DNA of 64,000 nt. Source: Ruegeria arenilitoris (GTDB lineage Bacteria; Pseudomonadota; Alphaproteobacteria; Rhodobacterales; Rhodobacteraceae). Positions within the stretch are counted from its first letter, which is position 1, and every line of letters starts with the position of its first letter. Where the stretch lies: positions 1-64,000 of the forward strand of contig NZ_WPZO01000012.1 in assembly GCF_013031355.1 (NCBI RefSeq), in the 5' to 3' direction. Positions 48,969 through 58,011 of this stretch are shown one piece after another. Position numbers and translations under genes: made by a program. The notes below the pieces were generated by a model, which did not search any database, was not told where the DNA came from, and worked only from the letters and a program-made list of their open reading frames with translations.

Positions 48969-49652
48969 CTAGTCGTGCCTTAGGGCGTCGGCCATCAGTT
49001 CCATCCCCTGTTTGATGTCCTTTGCAGTGGCTTTTGCGACCTCGTCGGCGTCTTTGACGCGCAAAGCGACAAGTATATCCTTGTGCCAATCCGGCAGGCT
49101 CTGCGTGCCGAATCGGCCGCAAACCACCCGCAGCGATGGCCCGAATCTGAGCCAAAGCCGCTCGGTCAGATCGCTGAGAATCGGTGCATTCGCGTGGGAA
49201 TAGAGCGCCTCGTGAAAGCTGTGGTTCAGGCGCAGATAGCCACTGACGTCACCATCGGCGATGGTACGGTCCAGCTGTTGGTCAAGGCGTTCAAGGCGGT
49301 CGATATCTACGCTGCTCATATTCGCAGTCGCGCGTTTGGAAAGCTCTGTTTCTATTGATAATCTTGCAAAGATCATTTGCTCAACATCACCTGCCGACAA
49401 CAACGGGACACTGACCCTGCGGTTGCCCTGAAACACCAGTGCGCCATCCGAGATCAGACGCCGGATCGCTTCGCGTACCGGGGTCATTCCAACCCCAAGA
49501 GATTCGGTCAGACCCTGTATCGTGACGGGCTGTCCCGGTACCAATTCGCCGAACATGATCTGCGCTTTCAGGGTCTGGTACACCTGTTCATGCGCAGGCC
49601 GTTTTTCACTCTCTGCCTTGGTTCCCGATGCCTTATTTTTGATCAAATCCAA
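48969..49652 (-). CDS. GntR-family regulator (FadR/FCD type) of polyamine use
   Basis: 227 residues. GntR winged helix (IMFGELVPGQPVTIQGLTESLG; GVGMTPVREAIRRLISDGAL) and a C-terminal all-helical FCD ligand domain (LNHSFHEALYSHANAPIL). No ATG starts the helix-turn-helix frame. TTG at 49652 or 49646 are the candidates, within sequence that also carries an operator-like TTTGATCAAA. It lies between the transaminase gene and the divergent transporter operon and is probably their local regulator. Confidence 0.85.
   Translation of the reverse strand: MDLIKNKASGTKAESEKRPAHEQVYQTLKAQIMFGELVPGQPVTIQGLTESLGVGMTPVREAIRRLISDGALVFQGNRRVSVPLLSAGDVEQMIFARLSIETELSKRATANMSSVDIDRLERLDQQLDRTIADGDVSGYLRLNHSFHEALYSHANAPILSDLTERLWLRFGPSLRVVCGRFGTQSLPDWHKDILVALRVKDADEVAKATAKDIKQGMELMADALRHD
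49639..49652. promoter_or_regulatory. Putative GntR operator copy 2 (at the regulator start)
   Basis: TTGATCAAATCCAA, containing a palindromic TTTGATCAAA (49638-49647), overlaps the probable start codon of the regulator. Identical over 14 bases to the copy exactly 100 bases to the right. Confidence 0.6.
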
Positions 49653-49738
49653 TTGGTTTGCCCTGATTCCGATGATGTTTACTTGTCAGGTTTCTGACCT
49701 CGTGAAACCATACGCTGGATCGAGGGAAAACGCAAAAC

Positions 49739-49752
49739 TTGATCAAATCCAA
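49739..49752. promoter_or_regulatory. Putative GntR operator copy 3 (transporter arm)
   Basis: TTGATCAAATCCAA, 40 bases before the binding-protein start and identical to copy 2. Its position suits repression of the transporter operon. Confidence 0.6.
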
Positions 49753-49792
49753 AAAAACGGGAAAATACCCGTACACTTGCAGGGAGAAAAAA

Positions 49793-50878
49793 ATGTCAAT
49801 CAAAACGCTGACGATGACCGCAGTCATCGCTTTGGGGACTTCGGCGGCCTTCGCCGAAGAGGTACGTGTCTACAACTGGTCGGACTATATCGACGAGGAG
49901 CTTCTGAAGAAATTCGAGGAAGAAACCGGCCTGACGCTGATCTACGACGTGTTCGACAGCAACGAGGTTCTGGAAACCAAGATGCTGGCCGGGGGATCGG
50001 GTTATGACGTTGTGGTGCCATCGGGCACTTTCCTTCAGCGTCAGATACAGGCTGGCGCGTTTCAGGAGTTGGACTCAGCCAAACTGTCTAACGCTGGCAA
50101 TTTGTGGGACGTCATTCAGGATCGCACTTCCGGGTATGACCCGAACAACGCCTATTCGATCAACTACATGTGGGGAACCACAGGTCTTGGCCTCAATGTC
50201 GACAAGGTCAAGGAAGCGCTGGGTGAAGACGTTGCCCTGAACAGCATGGACCTTGTTCTGAAACCGGAAAACATGGAAAAGCTCGCCTCGTGCGGGGTGC
50301 ATTTCCTTGACGCGCCAGCCGAGATCATTCCGATGGTTCTACAATACATCGGCGAAGACCCGGACAGCCACGACACCGACGTGATTGGTAAGGCCGAAGA
50401 AATCCTCGCTGGTGTCCGTCCGCATGTTCAGAAGTTCCACAGTTCGGAATACATCAATGCGCTAGCAAACGGTGACATCTGTGTGGCTGTTGGCTGGTCG
50501 GGAGACGTTCTGCAAGCTCGGGACCGCGCAGCCGAGGCGGAAAACGGTGTGAACATCGAATACCATCCCTTCGCCGAAGGTTCGCTGATGTGGTTCGACC
50601 AGATGGCCATCCCGGCAGATGCTCCGAACCCGGATGGCGCGCACCAGTTTCTGAACTTCATTCTGGACGCCAACAACATGGCGGCAGCCTCGAACTATGT
50701 GTACTACGCCAACGGTAACAAGGCCTCGCAAGAGTTCCTTGAGGAAGACGTGATCGGTGATCCTGCGATCTATCCGGATGATGCCACAATGCAAAATCTG
50801 TACATCACGACGCCCTACCCGTCGAAAACACAGCGCGTCGTGACGCGTATGTGGACCAAGATCAAATCGGGCACCTGA
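49793..50878 (+). CDS. Polyamine ABC transporter substrate-binding protein (PotF-like)
   Basis: 361 residues from the ATG at 49793 with AGGGAGAAAAA before it. Signal peptide MSIKTLTMTAVIALGTSAAF-A. The mature N-terminus EEVRVYNWSDYIDEELLKKF is the classic PotD/PotF opening, and MWGTTGLGLNVDKVKEAL and SGDVLQARDRA follow. Binds putrescine or spermidine in the periplasm. It is first in the operon and separated from the ATPase by a perfect hairpin. Confidence 0.93.
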   Translation: MSIKTLTMTAVIALGTSAAFAEEVRVYNWSDYIDEELLKKFEEETGLTLIYDVFDSNEVLETKMLAGGSGYDVVVPSGTFLQRQIQAGAFQELDSAKLSNAGNLWDVIQDRTSGYDPNNAYSINYMWGTTGLGLNVDKVKEALGEDVALNSMDLVLKPENMEKLASCGVHFLDAPAEIIPMVLQYIGEDPDSHDTDVIGKAEEILAGVRPHVQKFHSSEYINALANGDICVAVGWSGDVLQARDRAAEAENGVNIEYHPFAEGSLMWFDQMAIPADAPNPDGAHQFLNFILDANNMAAASNYVYYANGNKASQEFLEEDVIGDPAIYPDDATMQNLYITTPYPSKTQRVVTRMWTKIKSGT

Positions 50879-50891
50879 TCCGAAGTATCTG

Positions 50892-50916
50892 AGCAAGGCG
50901 GCCTGACCGCCTTGCT
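50892..50916 (+). other. Intercistronic hairpin between binding protein and ATPase
   Basis: AGCAAGGCGG (50892-50901) pairs perfectly with CCGCCTTGCT (50907-50916) around CCTGA. No T-run follows. It probably stabilises the binding-protein mRNA and lowers read-through to the transporter genes. Confidence 0.65.
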
Positions 50917-50947
50917 GTTCCAATCAGACTGTCTAACGGGGGCCGTT

Positions 50948-52075
50948 TTGAACACTACCGTCTTTGCGCCGTGGGAAGACTCACAGGCGAAACCATTGAT
51001 CCAATTCCAGAATGTGACCAAACGTTTTGGCGGGTTCACGGCCATCGACAATCTGTCTTTGGATATCTTCGAAAAGGAGTTCTTCGCTCTGTTGGGTCCG
51101 TCCGGCTGTGGCAAGACCACCATGATGCGAATGCTGGCCGGGTTCGAAAAACCGACCGAAGGGCATATCATGCTGGGCGGTCAGGACATCGACCCGATCC
51201 CGCCGAACAAGCGGGCGGTGAACATGATGTTCCAATCCTACGCGCTGTTTCCGCATCTCAGCATCTGGGACAACATCGCCTTCGGTCTGCGCAGGGACAA
51301 CATGCCCAAGCATGATCTTCAGGACCGAGTCGAGGAAATGCTGCGCTTGACCCGGTTGGAACAATTCGCCCGCCGCAAGCCGCACCAAATTTCGGGCGGG
51401 CAACGTCAGCGGGTGGCGCTGGCGCGGTCTCTGGCCAAGGCACCCAAACTGTTGCTGCTGGACGAACCTTTGGGCGCGCTGGACAAGAAACTGCGGCAGG
51501 ACACGCAGTTTGAACTGATGGACATTCAGGAAAAGACCGGCACCACCTTTGTCATTGTGACCCACGATCAGGAAGAGGCCATGACGGTCGCCAGCCGCGT
51601 CGCCGTGATGGATCAGGGCAAGCTGATGCAGGTGGCGACGCCGGACCGCATATATGAGAACCCGAACTCAGTTTATGTCGCGGATTTCATTGGTGACGTG
51701 AACATCATCGAAGGCCGCGCGTCGGCCAATGGCGAAGATACCTATCAGATCGACTGGGCCGAGGGGCAATCGCCCCTGACGGCGACCTCGGCGAACGATT
51801 TTTCGAACGGGCAGGCCTGCCATATTGCGATCCGGCCCGAGAAAGTGACGATTTCGGCCGACCGTCCGTCAGATGCGATCAACGCGGTGCAGGGCAAGGT
51901 GCATGACATCGCCTATCTGGGCAACCTGTCTACCTATCACGTCGAGTTGCCGAATGGTACGATCATCAAGGCGCAGACGGCCAATACCCGCCGCATCTCG
52001 CGCCGATCCTTCACCTGGGAAGACCCGGTCTGGCTGTCCTGGACAGCAACGGCTGCGGTTCTGCTGGCAACCTGA
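50948..52075 (+). CDS. Polyamine ABC transporter ATP-binding protein (PotA/PotG-like)
   Basis: 375 residues if started at TTG 50948 after ACGGGGG; another TTG at 50912 lies inside the hairpin and is unlikely. No ATG is available before the conserved PLIQFQNVTKRFGG. Walker A is GPSGCGKTT, signature ISGGQRQRV, Walker B LLLLDEPLGALD, switch His in VTHDQEEA. A C-terminal TOBE/OB domain follows. Energises uptake with the two permeases; its stop overlaps the next ATG by one base. Confidence 0.93.
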   Translation: MNTTVFAPWEDSQAKPLIQFQNVTKRFGGFTAIDNLSLDIFEKEFFALLGPSGCGKTTMMRMLAGFEKPTEGHIMLGGQDIDPIPPNKRAVNMMFQSYALFPHLSIWDNIAFGLRRDNMPKHDLQDRVEEMLRLTRLEQFARRKPHQISGGQRQRVALARSLAKAPKLLLLDEPLGALDKKLRQDTQFELMDIQEKTGTTFVIVTHDQEEAMTVASRVAVMDQGKLMQVATPDRIYENPNSVYVADFIGDVNIIEGRASANGEDTYQIDWAEGQSPLTATSANDFSNGQACHIAIRPEKVTISADRPSDAINAVQGKVHDIAYLGNLSTYHVELPNGTIIKAQTANTRRISRRSFTWEDPVWLSWTATAAVLLAT

Positions 52076-52965
52076 TGCGCCGCGCTTTTCTGATCGCCGT
52101 TCCCTATGTCTGGCTGCTGGCGCTGTTTCTGGTGCCGTTTTTCATTGTTCTGAAAATCTCTCTGTCAGATACCGAACTGGCCATCCCGCCTTATACGCCG
52201 ACGCTGGACCTGTCGCAGGGATGGGCTGGGGTCAAAGAGTTCTTCAGCCAGTTGGATTTCGAAAACTTCGTCTGGCTGACCGAGGATGACCTGTACTGGA
52301 AGGCTTACCTCTCCAGCGTCAAGATCGCTGTGATTTCCACGTTCCTGACGCTGCTGGTGGGTTATCCCATCGCCTATGGCATGGCCCGCGCACCTGCGGA
52401 ATGGCGGCCGACGTTGATGATGCTGGTGATCCTGCCGTTCTGGACCTCGTTCCTGATCCGGGTCTACGCGTGGATGGGTATCCTGTCGAACGAGGGCTAT
52501 CTGAACCAGTTCCTACTTTGGACGGGCATCATCTCGACCCCGTTGGTCATTTTGAACACCAATACGGCGGTCTATATCGGCATCGTGTATACTTATCTGC
52601 CCTTCATGATCCTGCCGATCTATTCGTCGCTCGAGCGTATGGACGGGTCCCTGATCGAAGCCGCCGAAGACCTTGGCTGTTCACGCTTGCAGGCCTTCTG
52701 GCTGGTGACCGTCCCGCTGTCGCGCCCCGGCATCATCGCGGGGTGTTTCCTTGTGATGATCCCGGTGATTGGTGAGTTCGTGATCCCGTCGTTGCTGGGC
52801 GGCTCGGGCACGCTGATGATCGGCAAGGTGCTGTGGGAGGAGTTCTTCTCGAACCGCGATTGGCCGGTGGCCAGTGCTGTGGCGGTAGTGCTGTTGCTGA
52901 TCCTTGTGATCCCGATTGTGCTGTTCCAGCGCAACCAGCAGAAACAGGCGGAGGCAGAACAATGA
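52075..52965 (+). CDS. Polyamine ABC transporter permease (PotB/PotH-like)
   Basis: 296 residues. Six predicted membrane segments; the EAA loop is seen as SLIEAAEDLGCSRLQAFWLV. A soluble insert of about 60 residues after TM1 is typical for PotH. One base overlap with the ATPase and ATGA overlap with the second permease show coupling. Confidence 0.93.
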   Translation: MRRAFLIAVPYVWLLALFLVPFFIVLKISLSDTELAIPPYTPTLDLSQGWAGVKEFFSQLDFENFVWLTEDDLYWKAYLSSVKIAVISTFLTLLVGYPIAYGMARAPAEWRPTLMMLVILPFWTSFLIRVYAWMGILSNEGYLNQFLLWTGIISTPLVILNTNTAVYIGIVYTYLPFMILPIYSSLERMDGSLIEAAEDLGCSRLQAFWLVTVPLSRPGIIAGCFLVMIPVIGEFVIPSLLGGSGTLMIGKVLWEEFFSNRDWPVASAVAVVLLLILVIPIVLFQRNQQKQAEAEQ

Positions 52966-53780
52966 ACAGGCTAAGCTGGTTCAATACCGTATCACTGACG
53001 CTGGGGTTCGCCTTCCTTTATATTCCGATGATCATCCTGATCATCTTCAGCTTCAACGAAAGTAAACTGGTGACGGTCTGGGCCGGTTTCTCAACCAAAT
53101 GGTATGGTGAGCTTTTCCAGAACGAGCAAATTCTGGACGCTGCGTGGGTGACTTTGCGCGTTGCGGTGTTCTCGTCGACGATCGCAACAATTCTGGGCAC
53201 CGCCGCTGCCTATGTGTTGGTGCGTGGGGGGCGTTTCTTTGGCCGCACGCTGTTTTCCGGCATGATCTATGCGCCATTGGTTATGCCTGAGGTGATTACA
53301 GGCCTGTCGCTTTTGCTGCTGTTCATCGGTATCGGGCTGGATCGTGGTATCCTGACCATTGTGCTGGCGCACACGACGTTCTCAATGTGCTTTGTGTCCG
53401 TTGTTGTCTCGTCGCGACTTGTAACGTTCGATCAGTCACTGGAAGAAGCGGCACTTGATCTGGGTTGCTCTCCGGCGCAAGCGTTTCGTTTGGTGACCCT
53501 ACCGATCATCGCTCCGGCGGTAATCTCGGGATGGCTGCTGGCTTTCACGCTCTCACTGGACGATCTTGTGATCGCGTCCTTTACCTCGGGACCGTCAGCG
53601 ACAACCTTGCCGATGAGGATTTTCTCGGCGGTGCGGTTGGGCGTCAGCCCCGAGATCAATGCTCTGTCCACAATCATGATCGCAGTTGTCACCTTGGGCG
53701 TGATCGCCGCCTCTCTGGCAACAAAACGTGCGATGGTGCGGCAAAAGCAGGATGAAATGGCCGCGGCGCGCACCGAATGA
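52962..53780 (+). CDS. Polyamine ABC transporter permease (PotC/PotI-like)
   Basis: 272 residues from the ATG at 52962 overlapping the previous stop. Six membrane segments; EAA loop SLEEAALDLGCSPAQAFRLV. The conserved SLDDLVIASFTSGP segment is characteristic of PotC/PotI. It overlaps the oxidoreductase gene by ATGA. Confidence 0.93.
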   Translation: MNRLSWFNTVSLTLGFAFLYIPMIILIIFSFNESKLVTVWAGFSTKWYGELFQNEQILDAAWVTLRVAVFSSTIATILGTAAAYVLVRGGRFFGRTLFSGMIYAPLVMPEVITGLSLLLLFIGIGLDRGILTIVLAHTTFSMCFVSVVVSSRLVTFDQSLEEAALDLGCSPAQAFRLVTLPIIAPAVISGWLLAFTLSLDDLVIASFTSGPSATTLPMRIFSAVRLGVSPEINALSTIMIAVVTLGVIAASLATKRAMVRQKQDEMAAARTE

Positions 53781-55078
53781 AACGGCTGTTTCCCGACTAC
53801 ACCTATGGGTCCGGCCCTCGGACCAACTGTTGGTGGGATGAAACGATTGCCAGCCCGAACTGGCCTGTGCTTCAGGGCGGCCTGAACACCGATGTAGCCG
53901 TCATCGGGGGCGGTTTCACGGGCCTGTCGGCGGCGCTGCATCTGGCTGCGGCCGGCGTGTCGGTCGCTGTGCTCGAGGCCGAGACACCGGGCTGGGGCGC
54001 ATCCGGGCGCAATGGTGGGTTCTGTTGTCTGGGTGGATCAAAGCTGAGCCATGACGCGATGGCCCGCCAGTTCGGAGAAGTCGCGGCAAACAGCTATGCC
54101 CAAGCTGAAGAAGACGCGGTTCACCTTGTCGCCGACCTGCTTGAGACCCATCGTATCGACGCGGACGTTCATTCGCAGGGTGAAACCCAGCTGGCCCACA
54201 CTCCGCGCGCAATGGACAAATTGCGGCGGCAGGCTGAGGCCTCGGGCACACTTCATGAACCCGGTGATCTGCCGGGGCTTGGCTTTGGAGAGGGGTTTCA
54301 CGGCGGCTATACCAACCCGGTTGGATTTGCCCTGAATCCCAGAAAATACCTGTTCGGACTGGCGCAGGCGGCCCAGTCCCAAGGCGCGGATCTGTTCCAG
54401 CAAAGCAGCGCGCAATCCATCCGTAAAACGCAATCCGGCTTCGAAGTTCAAACCGGCTCAGGCCGGATCAGGGCGCAAAACGTACTGATCTGCACCAACG
54501 GGTATTCCAGCGAGGATATCCCGCCTTGGATGGCTGATCGCTATATGCCCGCCCAATCTACGGTTCTGGTGACCCGCCCCTTGTCCGAGGTTGAACTGCA
54601 GGCGCAGGGTTGGACTACGAATCAGATGGCCTATGACACGCGAAATCTGCTGCATTACTTCCGCCTGATGCCCGACCGGCGGTTTCTGTTCGGAATGCGC
54701 GGAGGATTAATATCTTCGTCACAGGCCGAGGCCGCCATACGGCGCAAGGTCGTCAAGGATTTCAGGCAGATGTTCCCGGGCTGGGCAAGTGTTGACGTGA
54801 CCCATATGTGGTCGGGCATGGTTTGCCTCTCGCGGGGCCTTACGCCATTTGCCGGGCCTGTGGCGGACCAGCCGGGGATGTTCGTCGGGTTTGCTTATCA
54901 CGGAAACGGCGTGGCGATGGGCACCTATTGCGGGCGCGCGCTGGCCCGGATGGTTCTGGGGCAGGACCCCGAACTTCCCGACCCGATTGCACGTGCGCCG
55001 CAGCGGTTTCCGCTCGGGCGCTGGCGCCGTGTGCTGATGCCACCAGCCTATGCGGTGATGGCGCTTGCGGATTGGTGA
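53777..55078 (+). CDS. FAD-dependent oxidoreductase (PuuB-like gamma-glutamylputrescine oxidase family)
   Basis: 433 residues. DAO family: N-terminal FAD fold DVAVIGGGFTGLSAALHLA, then GWGASGRNGGFCCLGGSKLS, and a C-terminal FVGFAYHGNGVAMGTYCGR loop. These are the marks of PuuB and related amine oxidases. Its overlap with the transporter operon suggests it oxidises the imported amine or its derivative. No gamma-glutamylputrescine synthetase is in the window, so the substrate is open. Confidence 0.85.
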   Translation: MKRLFPDYTYGSGPRTNCWWDETIASPNWPVLQGGLNTDVAVIGGGFTGLSAALHLAAAGVSVAVLEAETPGWGASGRNGGFCCLGGSKLSHDAMARQFGEVAANSYAQAEEDAVHLVADLLETHRIDADVHSQGETQLAHTPRAMDKLRRQAEASGTLHEPGDLPGLGFGEGFHGGYTNPVGFALNPRKYLFGLAQAAQSQGADLFQQSSAQSIRKTQSGFEVQTGSGRIRAQNVLICTNGYSSEDIPPWMADRYMPAQSTVLVTRPLSEVELQAQGWTTNQMAYDTRNLLHYFRLMPDRRFLFGMRGGLISSSQAEAAIRRKVVKDFRQMFPGWASVDVTHMWSGMVCLSRGLTPFAGPVADQPGMFVGFAYHGNGVAMGTYCGRALARMVLGQDPELPDPIARAPQRFPLGRWRRVLMPPAYAVMALADW

Positions 55079-55081
55079 CGA

Positions 55082-55948
55082 TCAGAGCGTCGCCAACTCC
55101 AGTTCCAATCCTTCAGCGTAATCGCCCGCGCCGTTTTCGGCGCGCCACAGGCAATAGGCCGCCATGCGCCACGCGTACCAGCGGCGTAGTACCTGATACC
55201 GTTCCAGCGTATCCGTGTGGCCATAGGCGGACAGGAACTCACGCTCTTCTTCCTGCGTCAGAGCCGCGCCCCGGTAAAGGTGTTGCATCGCTGGGGACAG
55301 GAACAAGGCCAGGTCCTCACACGGATCACCCTGCGCCGGGCATTGCCAGTCAATGAGGGTCAAGCCCGACGGCGCAGCCAGAATATTCCCGGCCACCGGA
55401 TCACCGTGAATCAGACAGGTGTTGGCGGTCGGCGGCACTTGTTCGTCTGGCTTCAATTGTTCCAGCCTATGCCGTTTTCTGGAAACGCATCCATCAAGAA
55501 TACTCTGCCCGTGTCGGGCCAAATCCGCGCTGCCATTGCACCCTTTGGGCGCTTGTACGGGCAGGTTGAGTGTATGCAGCTTGCGCAGCAGCGCCCCTAC
55601 TTTAGCCGCCCCCTCGCGCCAGGGAGAGCCCGGCGCGTGGTCGTAGAACACCCATCGGCCATGTTCATGCTCACCGGCTGCGCGCAGGCGGGGGGCAAAA
55701 CCGGTGGGCTCCAAGGCGGTTAGGCACTGGGCCTCCAACTCGGCATCGTTGCGGAACAGCGGATTGCGCAGACCTGCGCGGTACAGTTTCAGCACCTTGC
55801 CGCCGTTTTCTTCCAGCACCTTCCAGACCTGATTGGTGCGCCCGCCATACAAGGTCTGAAATTGCGCGTCACCCGCAATCAAACCCTGATCGCGCAGGTC
55901 ATCAACAAGATCCAACGGAGGGGTAATCGGGTCAGACAGAGGGGTCAC
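55082..55948 (-). CDS. Choline/aminoglycoside phosphotransferase-family kinase
   Basis: 288 residues. APH-like fold: GGRTNQVWKVLEENGGKVLKLY near the N-terminus, catalytic-loop LIHGDPVAGNILA and metal-binding LIDWQCPAQGDPCEDLA. Related to choline/ethanolamine kinase and LicA-type proteins. Substrate is unknown; a small alcohol or amine is likely. Convergent with the oxidoreductase, three bases apart. Confidence 0.8.
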   Translation of the reverse strand: MTPLSDPITPPLDLVDDLRDQGLIAGDAQFQTLYGGRTNQVWKVLEENGGKVLKLYRAGLRNPLFRNDAELEAQCLTALEPTGFAPRLRAAGEHEHGRWVFYDHAPGSPWREGAAKVGALLRKLHTLNLPVQAPKGCNGSADLARHGQSILDGCVSRKRHRLEQLKPDEQVPPTANTCLIHGDPVAGNILAAPSGLTLIDWQCPAQGDPCEDLALFLSPAMQHLYRGAALTQEEEREFLSAYGHTDTLERYQVLRRWYAWRMAAYCLWRAENGAGDYAEGLELELATL

Positions 55949-56002
55949 CAGTACAAAAGCGAGTCGCAGGTTGCACAGGTTTGGCCTGTCGCGCCCTGCA
56001 GA

Positions 56003-56674
56003 TCAAGCTCCGGCGCGAACGGCTGTGACCATTCCCACCGGCACAACCTGACCGCTTTCCAGCGTCAGCAAGACCGAGTCCTCTCCTACCTGCGCCTCAA
56101 CCACCTGATTGTAGGCCGCGACGGGTTGGGCCGAGAGTATTTCATCCCCTTCATAGCTTTCCAGGGTTGCCGTATAGCTGCCCGCTGGTAACGGGCTGCC
56201 GTCACTCGCAGTTCCGGCCCAGACAAAGTCGGTCTGCGTTACCGGGACTGAAATCCGCTCGACTTCGGTGCCGTTGCTGTCACGGATGACCATGACCGCA
56301 CCGTCGGCCGCCGCTGCAGCCTGCGCGGACAGGGTCACAGGTTCACCGTCAAAGTGAAACGCTGCCGTGGTCTTAACGTCCGTGCCGATCCAATTGGCCA
56401 ACTCCTCCAGCTTGACGCCGCCCAGCGACAGCACCAGCTCGGACAACGCCTCGTTGGTCTGTACCTGCTGTTCGACCATCGAAAACTGCGCCAGTTGTGA
56501 GGCGTATTCACTGGAATCCATCGGCTCCAGCGGGTCCTGATTCTGCGCCTGCGTGGTCATCAGCAACAGGAACGTGTCGAAATCGGATGCCACAGACGCA
56601 GCTTGTGAACTGGACGCCGCCTGTGCGGACGTGCTTGCCTGAGTTGTCGATTGTGTTGGGGTGATCATGGTCAA
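56003..56674 (-). CDS. flgD: Flagellar hook assembly protein FlgD
   Basis: 223 residues. N-terminal FlgD pattern FDTFLLLMTTQAQNQDPLEPMDSSEYASQLAQFS, shown here only in part (DTFLLLMTTQAQNQDPLEPM). A central ELVLSLGGVKLEELANWIG and a Tudor/FnIII-like FDGEPVTLS...GTASDGSPLPAGSYT complete it. Caps the growing hook. The start overlaps fliK by four bases. Confidence 0.9.
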   Translation of the reverse strand: MTMITPTQSTTQASTSAQAASSSQAASVASDFDTFLLLMTTQAQNQDPLEPMDSSEYASQLAQFSMVEQQVQTNEALSELVLSLGGVKLEELANWIGTDVKTTAAFHFDGEPVTLSAQAAAAADGAVMVIRDSNGTEVERISVPVTQTDFVWAGTASDGSPLPAGSYTATLESYEGDEILSAQPVAAYNQVVEAQVGEDSVLLTLESGQVVPVGMVTAVRAGA

Positions 56675-57900
56675 AGCCTTATATCGATTCGCCCGTCAGG
56701 GGCGATGTTTGGGCGTGCCGGGCCAGCCTCGGCGACGGGCTCGGGTTGAGGGGTTAGGAATTCGTTGCTCTCAGCACCCTCAGATTCGTCGTGCTGCGCA
56801 TCGGCGGATGTGCCCAGATCAAAGGACAGATTGCCCAGACCGAAATTCTGGAACTCGGCCTCAAGAACCGAGAGGTGACGTCGCATCATGTCCAATGTTT
56901 CGGGGCGTTCTGCGCTGATCGTCAGATGCAAGCCATCGTCGCGGCCATTCAGAACGATCGAAACGCGCCCCAGTTCTTCGGGATTCAGCGCAACCTCGAT
57001 GGCGCCGGAATGCGGCCGCACATTGATGGCTGTTGCCATCTGAGACGCGATGGCTCTGGCTGTTTCTGCGCGGGCGGAGGCTGTCATTGCCTGAATCGCG
57101 GGTACCGAGTCGCGCGCGGCTGACTGAGTCGGAGCCTCTCTGGCGGCCTGTATGTCCTCGACCTCGGGAACCGGCTGTGTTTCCGCCTGAAATTGGGCTT
57201 TCTCGGTCGCCAGAAGCTGCATCTGCACAAGAGTCGGCGCGCGATCAAGTGATGCGGGATGGTTCGGCCTCGGTTCAGCCACTGATGCAGCTTGCGCCAT
57301 GCCCCGGTCCGGTTCGGTGAAGACCGACAGAACCGGTATCTCTTTCGGGCGCGGATCCGTAACGAACGGGCCCATCGGCAGGTTCTGTGGCTTTAGGGCG
57401 TTTTCAGTCGGTCGCCTCGGTTGGTCACTTCCGGAAACCAAAGCCTGAAAGACCGGAGGAACCAAACGCTGTGCTGTGCTTTCGGCGGTTCGCAGGAGTT
57501 CAGCCTGTGGAAGATCCGGTTGCTTGTCGCCGGTCGATCCAGCGTCAGCCTGGGCGACCGGAGGCGTTACAGACTGGCCTTTTGGTGGTGATTCCAAAGC
57601 CGGGTTTGGAATCGCTTCGGCGGCAACAGGGCGGATTTCAACAGGCGGCTGGTCACCCGGTGCAACAGAAATGTCTACTGGCTCAACCTCATTCGCGATA
57701 GCTTCCAGCTCTGACGCCGCATCTGGGTCCTGAACCAGAAGATCAGCCGCCTCAGCATCATCGGATTGCGGGCTGGTGTCCTGATCCATGACCGTCTCAA
57801 AGGACATACTGCCCTTGGATTCGCGTGCCTCACGCGGGGGCGCATCGGGTTTCGCGGCGGCGGTAGGTGAGGACATCACCGCTGAAAGAGGGTTGGGCAT
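56671..57900 (-). CDS. fliK: Flagellar hook-length control protein FliK
   Basis: 409 residues. A low-complexity, Pro/Ala/Glu-rich N-terminal region of about 280 residues, then a conserved C-terminal domain with IEVALNPEELGRVSIVLNGRDDG and LRRHLSVLEAEFQNFG-like helices. This is the standard FliK layout. Secreted ruler that sets hook length, coupled to flgD. Confidence 0.88.
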   Translation of the reverse strand: MPNPLSAVMSSPTAAAKPDAPPREARESKGSMSFETVMDQDTSPQSDDAEAADLLVQDPDAASELEAIANEVEPVDISVAPGDQPPVEIRPVAAEAIPNPALESPPKGQSVTPPVAQADAGSTGDKQPDLPQAELLRTAESTAQRLVPPVFQALVSGSDQPRRPTENALKPQNLPMGPFVTDPRPKEIPVLSVFTEPDRGMAQAASVAEPRPNHPASLDRAPTLVQMQLLATEKAQFQAETQPVPEVEDIQAAREAPTQSAARDSVPAIQAMTASARAETARAIASQMATAINVRPHSGAIEVALNPEELGRVSIVLNGRDDGLHLTISAERPETLDMMRRHLSVLEAEFQNFGLGNLSFDLGTSADAQHDESEGAESNEFLTPQPEPVAEAGPARPNIAPDGRIDIRL

Positions 57901-58011
57901 TTTGCTCCGGCTCCTTTTGTGTACCCGGAAATCTGCCCGCAGGAAGTTACATTTATTTTAACCGCTTTCGACTTTGATCGAGAAAGTTCGATGCAAATTT
58001 CGGAGAAAGCA

